Source: Cudoniella acicularis
Taxonomy: Eukaryota; Ascomycota; Leotiomycetes; Helotiales; Helotiaceae
DNA: 17,820 nt
Assembly: GCA_013054445.1 (NCBI GenBank)
Contig: JAAMPI010001207.1
Span: 1-17,820, forward strand
Direction: 5' to 3'
Shown: piece by piece, positions 1 through 8,436 of the stretch
Layout: every line of letters begins with the position of its first letter
Position numbering within the stretch: position 1 is the stretch's first letter
Translations under genes and position numbers: made by a program
Notes under the pieces: generated by a model
The model's database searches: none
What the model saw: only the letters and a program-made list of their open reading frames with translations
Told to the model about the DNA's origin: nothing

Positions 1-493
1 GCAATATGCCCCCAAACGCTATCTTCTTTAATGAACAAAACATGGTCCGGTTGCTTGCTTGCTAATTTTTTCAGCCTGTGATGGAGCTTTTGTATTTTTA
101 TTGTAGGTCTAAGTTGGGCTGGGCTTCAATAACTGGCGTGGAGCGTCAAGACTCGTACGCAAAAAAGGAGCCATACTGGGCCTTTCTCAGTGGGTGGCTT
201 CTTTTTCAATGGCATTCCGAGTTTATGATAAATTTAAACCAAGTCCAGTTAGGTTCTTGAAGCGAAAGGATTACTAATTCAGACCGTTTCCAGCGTCCCT
301 TGCAATTAAAAATCCCGTTTCATAAGGCCAGAGAGTACATGTTCCTCTCACTTTAAGAAATTGAGTTGATTTGGAAATGAATTCTAACATTAGACTCTTC
401 AAATGGAAGGGATTCCATCAATGCGGCAATGCCTAGAAATACAAGATAATCAACTAATCTCTTCAACAAATCATGAGCTTGTAACGAGTGCCA
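1..493. other. Non-coding stretch, nothing recognised
   Basis: Only one short open frame (plus strand, 78-260) crosses this segment; it has no recognisable motif and no intron or promoter context. Composition is ordinary AT-rich intergenic DNA. I see no repeat, tRNA-like fold or conserved protein segment. Confidence 0.5.
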
Positions 494-859
494 CTACGTA
501 GTTCGCTCGCCCCTTTTCCGCTGCTTGCTATTATGGGCTTGTTGAGGGCTCTCGTTAGATATCTTTCTTTTGACATCTCTATCCGGAACCAGCTGCTTCT
601 CTCCTTGCTCTCGCTCGGGTTTAGAAAATTCCTGTCTACACCCAGATATAGCGGAGGCCTCCTCTTCACTCACTATTGGCTTCGCTAAAGACTCCCGGCC
701 TAACTGGCCGTTACTATTCGTATATCGACGCAAGTGGTCCTCCCGAATTTGTCCCGTCGTAAGTTCAACATTGGAAGTATTTTCGAGAAAAAAAAACACG
801 TGATGCGCCAACTTACGATGCGTGGGACAAACCTCTACAGTTTTATCACTAAATTCCAT
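494..859 (-). CDS. Orphan ORF, 121 aa, charged C-terminal half, doubtful
   Basis: An ATG at 859 on the minus strand opens a 121-codon frame to a stop at 494-496. I do not recognise the protein. The first third is mixed; from about residue 65 it is rich in Glu, Lys, Arg and Gln and ends in a basic tail (K-Q-R-K-R-G-E-R). No signal peptide, membrane segment or domain motif is visible. A shorter overlapping frame on the plus strand is a likely shadow. Being open over 366 bases in otherwise decayed DNA is mild evidence for coding, but a chance ORF is equally possible. The adjacent HET pseudogene runs the opposite way, so the two are not co-transcribed. Confidence 0.2.
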   Translation of the reverse strand: MEFSDKTVEVCPTHRKLAHHVFFFLENTSNVELTTGQIREDHLRRYTNSNGQLGRESLAKPIVSEEEASAISGCRQEFSKPEREQGEKQLVPDRDVKRKISNESPQQAHNSKQRKRGERTT

Positions 860-2089
860 CAAAGTCGAATCTTAAATACCCCTAAAAAGTGGTGTGTCTT
901 TGACCCTGGAGTAGTGAAATTCCAGCTTTGCAGGGTTAACATTTATCTATCATCTTGTGTCTGGTGAACCCTAGTCAAAAAACAGGCTACAGCATGCAGT
1001 CTACGAGCCTTACATGTACGCCCCGTACGATGACACAGCTATGAAAATAAGCGTTCATCTCACCTAAGCCCCCAAGATCAAAGTGACAACTTCTTTTTTC
1101 TTTCTTCTCCTTTTCGAGTTCAAACGTTATCACTAGTAGTGGAATACTACCAGCACGTTATCAACTACAGAGGTTTATTTCAGCTATGCTCTGCAAAACC
1201 TGTCAAGAGATCTTCGAGATACCCGAATTCAAAAATACAAATACTAGTGCGGTCCGTACGAGTCTTGGGACGAAATACACGCACAGCCTGTACATAAAGA
1301 CGATCCGAGAGAACGCTCAAAAAGGCTGTCAGATATGCTACATTTTCTGTGTACACTTCGACATCAAACCGGAATGGCGGCCCAGTGAAGACCTACTTCT
1401 CGTTTATTATATCATTGGACCGGAGGAGGATAACCTGGGACAAGCAAAATATAGATTTTACAAGCTCGTTTTATTCTATAATCTAGCGATGGTTGACGAC
1501 AGAATGTTGAAAAATATTTATGTTTATAGTAAAGAAGGTCCAAGACACTCGTTACACAGCGAATGGGCAGAGCTAACTGTGCTGAGTATTAGAGTTTGAC
1601 CATCTGATGACCAGTGATGTTATTCCAAATAGTACGGCGTCGTTGGAAAGTTGGAAACAGGCGTCTTCGTGGATGAAAGAGTGTTTGAACAAACACACCA
1701 CGTGTAACGAAGCATATCCCAACCAATCCTGAAGACCTACCCGACTACTAGATATTGGATGTCCGGAAGTAACCACCAACGTGAAGTTGATAGCCACAAC
1801 CGAGCTCGCCGATGCGGTTTCGTATATGACCCTGAGCCATCGATGGGGCGACGTCCCTTTCACCCAACTTACCATGGACAACATGGCCCAGTTAAATGCC
1901 GGAATTCTATCAATCTCCTCCCCAAGACATTTCGCGAGGCCATCGCAGTGGTAAAGTGGTTCGGATTCCAGTATATTTGGATTGATTCTTTGTTAGGCTG
2001 CGTGATGGGTAGTGGGTAGTACCCACGGGTGGGTATAGTTTCTCTTACTCTTATATGGGCACCCGCGGGTACCCGTATACATAAATATT

Positions 2090-2116
2090 ACATAAATTTA
2101 TGTAAATTTATGTAAA
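2090..2116. repeat. AT-rich tandem ATTTATGTAA repeat
   Basis: Three tandem units close to TAAATTTATG lie within the left arm of the insertion. Each unit is near-palindromic, so the tract can pair with itself. Confidence 0.55.
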
Positions 2117-2239
2117 TTATATATACTCTTTTAGTATATGCTCTTCTTTCTTCTACACATTCTCCTAGCACACACTCTCCTTTCTTGTACACGCTCTTAT
2201 ACATACTCTCCTTACACACGCTTCCTTTCAAGTCCCCCC

Positions 2240-2285
2240 CCCTTCTCCCTCTTCCTCTCCCTCTCCCTCTCCCTCTCCCTCTCTC
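2240..2285. repeat. CTCCCT microsatellite
   Basis: A pure-pyrimidine run made of repeated CTCTCC/CTCCCT hexamers follows a C8 tract. It sits at the inner edge of the left arm of the foldback element. Open frames across it (Leu/Ser/Pro runs) are artefacts of the repeat. Confidence 0.85.
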
Positions 2286-2465
2286 TTCATCCGTGCTCGT
2301 CGGCTATGGATTACTGGGAGAGAATCCGGAAGCGGTTAAAGTTCATTGTAGCGCTAGTGGCTTTGGCTTTACCTTCTTCTTCTTAGGGGGGCTTAGGAGG
2401 CTGANTTTTNAAAATTAATGACTCACTTAGTACGAGCGAAGAGGAGTCGAAGGGAAGAGTGCGTG

Positions 2466-2555
2466 CGAAGGAGGGTATACACGAGGGTGCGCGTCAGGAG
2501 GGTGCGCGCTAGGAGGGTACGCGCCAGGAGGATACGCGCCAGGAAGATATACTAG
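2466..2555. repeat. 15-bp minisatellite GAGGGTRCGCGYCAG
   Basis: About five tandem units of 15 bp, consensus GAGGGTACGCGCCAG with G/A and C/T variation, lie in the right arm of the foldback element. They pair imperfectly with the CTCTCCT..CACAC units of the left arm. The left copies have T or A where the right copies keep CG, as expected if the left arm suffered C-to-T changes. Confidence 0.75.
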
Positions 2556-2568
2556 TAGAGTATAAGAA

Positions 2569-2618
2569 AGGCAATTAGGAGAAATAATTAGGAGAAATAA
2601 TTAGGAGAATAATTAAAA
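2569..2618. repeat. 13-bp tandem AATTAGGAGAAAT
   Basis: Three and a half copies of a 13-bp unit (AATTAGGAGAAAT, last copy shortened) follow the GC-rich minisatellite inside the insertion. Confidence 0.8.
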
Positions 2619-2890
2619 GATTAAATAAAAGTATATTTTTATTTTTATACGGGTTCTTAGTAGCCCACGGGTATGCCTCCGCGCAGCTCATCGTGGTCCG
2701 TGGACGACAACCAGGTGTCAAAAAGAAAAGCAATAATAGTTTATTCAATACCGAAAGCTCTCCAAATGCTTGCGTTTTACTGGCTATTTTGATAGTATTA
2801 ATGCTTGAATCTGAGAGCAGAAGTAGCTTTTCAGAGAGGTATTAAAATTCAAATCGAGGCTATTAGGCAATTGAGTGTGACTTTAAACTG

Positions 2891-4737
2891 CCACACTTGC
2901 CAGCGGTCTCCAAAAGTGAGTCCAAAAATTCAGGTTGGACCGCCACATTTTATACTCACGAAAATTCTACGAGGGGGTATTTACATAAGCAGAAGAACTA
3001 AGAAAAGAAACCGACATGAAGAGAGATGCTCAGAATTGGGGAGATGCGTATAATAGAAGAGGCACGCAATTCAAAAAGGAGTGATACTTGTACTCCGATA
3101 ATTGACTAAGGCAAATTACGTCAATCCGCCGCGAGAGTAGCTCTCCAGAGGCGGCCTCCGGTCGGCCACAGCTGCACAGACCTTTCTTGATAAATCATAA
3201 ATCCAAAAATTTAAGCCACGCCCGATATGTATGAATCAAGGTTACGCCGCAGGCTATGTGGCTGATTTTACGTTACATTAAGGCTGAGCCCCCCACGAGA
3301 GGCCACCCCATGTTTCGCCCAATGTCTTTGTCCTATAAAACCTATACTCAACTTGCCAAGCAGTCAGCTCATACGAAAACCTTTAAAATGACGACTTTTC
3401 AACTGCATAACACTCCAAAACGCACAGACCCAAATTGAGGTTGAGGAAAATTTCATAGAAGATAATATGGAGAGAAGCATGATGTAATTTCTTTCCCAAG
3501 GAGGTTAGAAGAGCACGTTCTGTACAAAAAGAGACGGATAAACCACAGGCTGAGAGAGTACATCAAATCGCAGCAAGAGTGATATGATGACATATTCGGC
3601 AAAGTTTTTATAAGGTTAGTGAGGTAAGCACCTTCCGAGCCAGCGATGCTTCATTGGCCACCTATACGATTCATGAGAAAAAATCCTTGAATTGCCGCAT
3701 ATGGTTATATTCTTACTCGAAGGGGCTAGCATTGCGATATTCATGTGATATATTGCCGAAGGGGTGGGTATCCTATTCCCAGTATTCCGCTCCACGAAGG
3801 CATGCTTAGGTGTTACCCAAAGGGGAGCGTGCTGCGAGGCGTTCTGTTATCGCCCAACGATCAGCCATGCCTTATTTATTGGTTAGACCTCTCTAAGATA
3901 ACCCTGCGCTAATATATTAACATTTCCAAAGGCGTACGGAATGTCAATATTTGAAATGAGTTATAATTCTCTTCTGTTACTATATTAAATCTCACAGCTC
4001 GATGCTTTCCCTATTAAACCATTGCCATTTTTTTGTACTTTATAAATCTATTAAAATCCACGCCATGTTCTCCTTTTATTAAGACGACTTCCTGCTTTTA
4101 CTTGACTTAATAAAAGCTTCCTCAATGGCTTCTGCCGGTGAAAGATATCTCTCCATAGCTCGGCCGACTTTTCAAGGCTTCCTGAATGTTGCGACTGAGA
4201 ATATGTGTGAAGTGAGTTGCTAAAGGAGTGTGTATTGTCTAGTCTACAGAACAGCTTTTGGTGGGAGCTGTGTCCCTTATTTATAGGCCTCCGGTGCCCA
4301 CATGCTGCCGAGGTTCCTACTCATCTTCCTACACCTAAACTACAGTGATAACCTATGCCTCGGTCCATGTGATCGATGACACCGTAGGTTCTAGAAGCAT
4401 GTACGTGAAATGGCCATCATCGCCACTTCCTTTAGAATCCTTCGGGTGGCGGCCCCTGAGCACGTGACCTGGAATCGCTTCCTCAACACTGAAATCCTCG
4501 TATGACGTTCTCAAACAACATCCGCTGCTCTTAGCTCTAGCCCCAGTGAGCTTAATACCTCTCTCGACCTTAAGACATAAAATTGATGATTGAAGGGATT
4601 ACTCGCCCTGCTAGTCTTCATATTATCCTCGAGATTTCTGCATCCTCTTTCTAGATTTCCAGGTCCTCCTTTAGCTCCATATTCGAATGTAATAGAACAG
4701 TTCTCATAAGAAAATCGTTTCAATACCGACCGGATAA
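2891..4737. other. Long non-coding stretch with scattered short repeats
   Basis: No frame longer than about 60 codons carries recognisable protein similarity. A TATA-like TATAAAA at 3334-3340 lies 48 nt upstream of an ATG (3388) that opens a frame of only 16 codons, perhaps a dead promoter and gene start. An 11-bp perfect inverted repeat is listed separately. The block 3840-4330 has a texture that could be an old LTR, but I cannot find paired LTRs, a primer-binding site or a polypurine tract. The N-terminal anchor of the P450 that follows should lie at the right edge and is not recognisable. Confidence 0.5.
4073..4116. repeat. Perfect 11-bp inverted repeat (hairpin)
   Basis: CTTTTATTAAG at 4073-4083 is the exact reverse complement of CTTAATAAAAG at 4106-4116, with 22 nt between. 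It is AT-rich, so the stem would be weak; no T-run or gene end nearby gives it a role. Confidence 0.6.
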
Positions 4738-5939
4738 AAGGGCTTTTGGTACTATACCCTACTTCGTGGTTGCGGTCCTTGGAAAAACCATGATTGGCAC
4801 AAGAAATGGGGACCAATTGTCTGCATAGTACCAAACCACTTGAGTTTCAATTCGCACGCCTCACAGAAAGTCATCTATAGCTTTGGGACTAAAATTACAC
4901 CCTCCATGATAAAGGATCCAATCTTTTTCACTCCAGAAGTCAATCGCTCTACGAATATTATCAATGAGACGGATAGGGAGGTGCACTCGCGTATGAGGAG
5001 AATGCTGAGTTATGCATTTGGAAACACTAACTTGCTTGAGAATGAAAGTGTGCTTATTAAGAGGATTGACGAGTTTATAAAAAGAATTGGAAACCTAGGG
5101 AATCAGGAAGGGAGGAAAGGGTTAGACATTGTGAAGGAGTTCAACTACGTTACATTTAACATTATGGTAAGGAAATAATACTCATTTTGAGTGAAGTTTT
5201 ACTCAGAGAACTGACCGATTCTCTTTTCTTTAGGAGAAATGTCTTTCGGAGATTCGTTCGAAGAGAGGGTTGAGGAACAAGCTGGTAAATTCAGCTCATT
5301 TTCAGAGAAAACGAGCCCGCTAGTTTTGATTTTAGAGCATCGCTATCACTGGGCAGATGTCATCGTCAATACCACATATATGAACGATGTGATGCGCGCT
5401 GTCTGTGTTATTCCTGGCTTATTCACCTTCCTGGAATGGTACAAAACCGAGCATATGAAAAAGACACTTTACAGGCACGCCGAGTATGCCACTGAGCACA
5501 CTGAAGCGTTGGTGCTCGCTCAATAATTATATTTTAAATAAGGCTAACGACTTCAAAGCCGTCCAAAAATAAACACAAAACGCAAGGATTTCATGTGCCA
5601 CATCCTCGCCAGCAAGGGACCGCCAGCCACCAACAAGGAAGTCGCATCACACTTCAACGTAATTATGATGGCTGGAGCCGTCACAATCGCCACGTTCCTG
5701 GCTGGTGTAACCTATTATCTTAGTCATAATAAATCAGCGCTGTCAGTCTCCAACAGGAACTTCGTAGCCGATTTTCGTCCTTAGACAAGATTAACTTAAG
5801 AGAGCTCATGGGCTGTGAGTACCTAACCGCAGTAGTCGAAGAAGGATTGCGAATGTACCCTCCTGCGGGCGCCAGGCACCTTTCGCGAATTGTTTCACCT
5901 GGAGACTGTGAAATTGATGGAGAGTGGATTCCAGGAGGG

Positions 5940-6009
5940 GTAAGTTGGTCCCCTTTTCATAATTTCTTTTTAAGGTAGATTTGATATTTGCTAATGAAAT
6001 ATCAATTAG
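5940..6009 (+). other. P450 intron (70 nt)
   Basis: GTAAGT donor after the codons for I-P-G-G and an ATTAG acceptor before T-R-V-L-V-H-Q-W. Both flanking exons match P450 sequence and the phase is kept, so this boundary is secure. Confidence 0.85.
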
Positions 6010-6182
6010 ACGCGAGTATTAGTTCATCAATGGTCCGTTGTGCGAGATCCACGCAACTTTCACAATCCAAATACATTTATTCCCGAGCGATGACTCAAAA
6101 ATGAAACTGAGGGCCAAAGGGGTGATCGTCTTGAAACAAGCTTACCATTCAGCTACGGGCCGAGAGGGTGTTTGGGAGGAAA

Positions 6183-6243
6183 GTAAGAAAGAATCAACCA
6201 CTCTCGATTTCAATCAGCGAATTGCTAACTTATGAATGCGTAG
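6183..6243 (+). other. P450 intron (61 nt)
   Basis: GTAAGA donor and CGTAG acceptor split the codon after C-L-G-G. Joining gives C-L-G-G-N-L-A-Y-L-E-M-R, the usual P450 L-helix, with the frame restored through to the natural stop. Confidence 0.85.
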
Positions 6244-6650
6244 TCTCGCATACCTCGAGATGCGTATGGTTCTTGCAAAATTGTTTTGGCATTACGACTT
6301 AGTGTGGTTCAATAGTGACGAGATTGATTGGGACAGGGATAGCAAGGGATATACACTTTGGGAAAAGCCTGCATTGAGGGCAACATTGAGAAGGGTCGAA
6401 TGATGTATTGATATTCGACTACAGAACAAACACAGATAATAACGCCCCCTTTGACCCTTGGTATCGACCGTCCCCACCCCGCCTCCTAGTGTTACATTGT
6501 TTGCGATTTTGCCGTACTATACATGCAGCCTAAAGGTCCTTATAACGCCAAACCCTGTGATATCGTTCGAGCTCCGTGCAAGCATAACTCTTCGAGGCCC
6601 ATGCCGACGGGAAGGTGGTATGGGCCGAACATGCTTCTGGATAGAGCTCT

Positions 6651-7073
6651 CTATGGAGTGGGAATGCCAGTCTTCTGCTGCGAGATCAACTCCGGGACAC
6701 TAGCACCAGGGCAGCCAACACCCTTTGTGCCACTGAAGCTCTGAACGGTAATAATCATAGCGGTAGCGCGCTGCTCGTTCGTCTTTGTGTCCTGGACTGC
6801 GGGGTTGGTGTTGAATGTGATCGGGGTACCAAGGACATTTCCAGCGGCAACGTTAGCGCTCAATTTCGAGATGAAGTCCGCGCGAGCTGGAGGGCAATCT
6901 TTGGGAATTGCAACACCTTTTGCGCCGATTCTAGAGCCAGTCTTGATGCTAAAGACTGGTACGAGAGAGGGATCGATTTGCGTAACGCGAGCGGCAATGC
7001 CGGCTTCGGGTGCGGCTGGAAGAGCAGAAGCGCCAAGCGCGAAAAGGGCAATGGTGGTAGTGAGGAATTGCAT
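6651..7073 (-). CDS. Small secreted protein, 140 aa, effector-like
   Basis: An uninterrupted 140-codon frame with ATG at 7073 in a good fungal context (TCAAAATG) and a TAG stop at 6651-6653. Residues 1-17 form a signal peptide (hydrophobic T-I-A-L-F-A-L-G-A-S-A, likely cut after A17), so the product should be secreted. The mature part is small and rich in Ala, Thr, Pro and Gly, with only two cysteines, C60 in K-D-C-P-P-A-R and C121 in G-V-G-C-P-G, which could form one disulfide. The pattern C-P-P..F-I..L..N-V-A-A-G ... G-C-P ... S-Q-Q-K matches, from memory, a widespread uncharacterised family of ascomycete small secreted proteins whose members often have an extra Cys. No enzymatic motif is seen. 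The function is unknown and a host-interaction role is inference only. It is convergent with the P450 pseudogene, 247 bases away, and is the only plausible intact known-type gene here. Confidence 0.82.
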   Translation of the reverse strand: MQFLTTTIALFALGASALPAAPEAGIAARVTQIDPSLVPVFSIKTGSRIGAKGVAIPKDCPPARADFISKLSANVAAGNVLGTPITFNTNPAVQDTKTNEQRATAMIITVQSFSGTKGVGCPGASVPELISQQKTGIPTP

Positions 7074-7260
7074 TTTGACTGATGTGTTGAAAAGAGGATG
7101 ATATTTTATGATAAATGGGTATAAAATAATGTATGGACTTGAAGAGAAGATGGAAGAGAAATAACTAGCTGATATTTGAAAATGATAACGGAGCGATAAA
7201 TAGTAGATAGAAGAGAAGTCTCGTCAAGAGATGGGTTGTTTAGGCTGTTGAGAAAATGTG
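7074..7260 (-). promoter_or_regulatory. Probable promoter/leader of the secreted-protein gene
   Basis: Read on the minus strand, the DNA upstream of the ATG at 7073 has long pyrimidine-rich tracts (CTTCTCTTCTATCTAC; TTTCTCTTCCATCTTCTC), AT-rich boxes at about 7104-7130, and a short CA-rich leader ending CACATCAGTCAAA before ATG. This arrangement is usual for expressed filamentous-fungal genes. No specific factor site was identified. Confidence 0.4.
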
Positions 7261-7269
7261 ATGGGGTGA

Positions 7270-8006
7270 TCAGTCAAAAGTGCCGGATGAAATACTTTTA
7301 AAGTACTTCCGCACAGTTACTCTTTCTCCTTGACAAAATCCCCTCTCATTAGATAAAATAGACTTTGTAGCGGACAGACCTTGTTCTCTGGTGATGATTG
7401 TTTTAGGCATGAGCTCAGCCGCCGGCGGCTGTCCTTCAATCGACTGGCGATAGTTCCAAATCACCTATCAAACCCAGAACTCCAGGGCAAAGCAGTTGTA
7501 ATGGTGTCAGATATGCAAGATGGCCACCAACATATGCTTCACCGGGACGTGAATTTTCCAGGGAATCCTTCAAATCCTACGAATCCTGATCACATCCCTT
7601 AGTAAAGGGGAAACGCGTTCCAAGTTAACGCGGGGTACCGATTTTGCCCACGCCAATCAACGCCGAAAACCATCACTGGTCAGCGACATAAGCGAGTTTC
7701 AGCTGCGGCGTTAGCGAATTTGAAACAGGGGGGCCTCGCACAGGGACTTTGGCAAGGACATTTTCCACGCAAATAGTTCACAGCATCCTATACTTTCAGA
7801 CGTATGGAGTTTAGGGCCAGATAACTCCCGGACAGGGTCCGTTTATCGTGCATGGGCAGATCGGATGATAACGAAATGAAATCGTGGAGAGCTCGCTTCT
7901 CCCGATTATGAATATGCACGAAGATACACATTATTTCAGCTGTTTTGAACTTTGACCCCAAAGAAAAGGTACCAAATGAAATAGTCACGAGAGATGGAAA
8001 AGTTCC
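7270..8006. other. Non-coding stretch, no recognised gene
   Basis: Short frames on both strands (for example minus 7270-7464 and plus 7381-7602) show no recognised motif. A 14-bp perfect palindrome, AGCCGCCGGCGGCT, lies at 7417-7430. It could be an inverted CGG-type binding site for a Zn2Cys6 regulator, but no nearby intact gene makes that compelling. Confidence 0.4.
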
Positions 8007-8398
8007 TTGCGCATAACTGCCTCAGCGAACATCCTACAATACCTATATTTGCAAGCGCATGCTAAGAATTGCGCTTACATCACCCCCCTCTTTCCCCAAC
8101 CCTTGTCACCATCTGATTTCAATATCGAAACCCTCTCATTCCTCCCGCAGCCCTTTTATAAGTTGGAGGATGCCATCGTCAATGCGAACTCACTCAATAG
8201 CTCTCCTCACTCAGCCTGACTCAGGTTCACAGCCCACGATCACCACAAGGTCACCTGTCGCAAACTCACTGTCGCATCCTGCCAGCAACAATATACGATC
8301 CCATCTTGATTTTCGCGCCATATGAACCTGCGTTATTAGGTAAGTCAAAAACAAAGTAGAGAAGCTCACGATTTGCTACAACTTGTTTTCCACCCCAG
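8007..8398 (+). pseudogene. Possible exon-plus-intron remnant of an unidentified gene
   Basis: Two coding-looking plus-strand segments lie in different frames: about 8064-8216 (P-L-F-P-Q-P-L-S, F-Y-K-L-E-D-A-I-V-N-A-N) ending in TGA at 8217-8219, and about 8260-8339 (I-Y-D-P-I-L-I-F-A-P-Y-E-P-A-L-L-G). The second runs straight into what looks like a standard fungal intron at 8340-8398: GTAAGT donor, GCTCAC branch-like site, pyrimidine tract and CCCCAG acceptor, 59 nt. I cannot name the protein. The antisense frame is also partly open, so the direction rests mainly on the intron. It could be chance. Confidence 0.25.
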
Positions 8399-8436
8399 AA
8401 AGTTGTGAGAAGGGGAGTCACCTGATCCTCCTTTTC

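Larger units (their letters stand above)
1996..2687. mobile_element. Foldback/MITE-like insertion inside the HET gene
   Basis: The HET frame breaks exactly at W-I-D-S-L and HET-like residues resume about 0.7 kb later, so the intervening DNA is an insertion. Its ends are imperfect inverted repeats: GCTGCGTGATGGG at 1997-2009 against GCTGCGCGGAGGC read on the minus strand from 2687 to 2675, followed on both sides by GGGTA/TACCC-rich sequence. The interior is also inverted: 2118-2240 is the imperfect reverse complement of about 2440-2585. Examples are TATACT..TAGTATAT around 2120-2140 against ATATACTAGTAGAGTATA around 2549-2566, and CTCTCCTTACACACGC against its counterpart near 2465-2480. No transposase frame is present. 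Terminal sequence and structure suggest a non-autonomous DNA transposon, possibly hAT-like, but I cannot see a clean 8-bp target duplication. Exact ends are uncertain by several bases. Confidence 0.65.
1186..2890 (+). pseudogene. HET-domain (heterokaryon incompatibility) protein, interrupted pseudogene
   Basis: HET-domain proteins trigger cell death when incompatible fungal strains fuse. The start at 1186 gives M-L-C-K-T-C-Q-E-I-F and a later K-G-C-Q-I-C, a layout common at the N-terminus of HET proteins. The first frame stops at 1597-1599. Homology resumes one frame over at about 1592 (W-M-K-E-C-L-N-K-H-T, then P-T-R-L-L-D-I-G) with an in-frame TGA at 1730-1732. The hallmark Y-M-T-L-S-H-R-W-G lies at about 1823-1849. 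A further frameshift near 1905-1920 leads to L-P-K-T-F-R-E-A-I and then Y-I-W-I-D-S-L, which ends at about 1993 where a repeat element is inserted. After the element, from about 2690, short pieces in shifting frames (D-D-N-Q-V; S-P-N-A-C; F-S-E-R-Y) resemble the continuation of a HET domain. Clearly non-functional. The downstream limit is approximate. Confidence 0.85.
4738..6403 (+). pseudogene. Cytochrome P450 monooxygenase, 5'-truncated pseudogene
   Basis: P450s are haem-thiolate monooxygenases, normally ER-anchored. Homology begins at 4738 (F-W-Y-Y-T-L-L, then H-K-K-W-G-P-I-V, P-N-H-L-S-F), so the membrane anchor and proline-rich hinge are missing behind a TAA at 4735. The C-helix-like H-S-R-M-R-R-M-L-S-Y-A-F is at about 4984-5019. 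Introns are 5167-5233, 5940-6009 and 6183-6243. The I-helix M-M-A-G-A-V-T-I-A-T-F lies at about 5668-5700. E-E-G-L-R (ExxR) follows near 5839-5853. P-E-R sits before a TGA at 6091-6093, probably a former Trp. The haem loop F-S-Y-G-P-R-G-C-L-G has its Cys codon at 6169-6171. The C-terminus is intact to the stop at 6401-6403. Lesions: intron 1 joins one base out of frame, TAA codons at about 5524-5550, a frameshift near 5745, and the TGA. It resembles the isotrichodermin C-15 hydroxylase/benzoate monooxygenase type; the subfamily is a guess. Confidence 0.9.

Noticed and set aside
2138..2418. Two overlapping plus-strand ORFs rich in Leu, Ser and Pro
   Set aside because: They are translations of the CTCTCC microsatellite and the pyrimidine-rich foldback arm, and overlap each other in two frames.
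2466..2618. CRISPR-like array
   Set aside because: The repeats are contiguous minisatellites without spacers, in a fungal-type genome, inside a foldback element.
1996..2687. Confident hAT assignment for the foldback element
   Set aside because: No transposase is present and the bases flanking the inverted ends do not form a clear 8-bp duplication, so only a MITE-like call is supported.
3840..4330. Possible solo LTR
   Set aside because: TGTTA-like and TATTTATA-like words are present, but no matching second LTR, target duplication, primer-binding site or polypurine tract could be found.
4511..4834. 107-codon minus-strand ORF
   Set aside because: It overlaps the P450 5' region antisense and has no motif. 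The P450 homology on the plus strand explains the right part.
6787..7101. 104-codon plus-strand ORF
   Set aside because: Antisense to the secreted-protein gene, which has a signal peptide, good start context and family-like motif. The plus frame has none.
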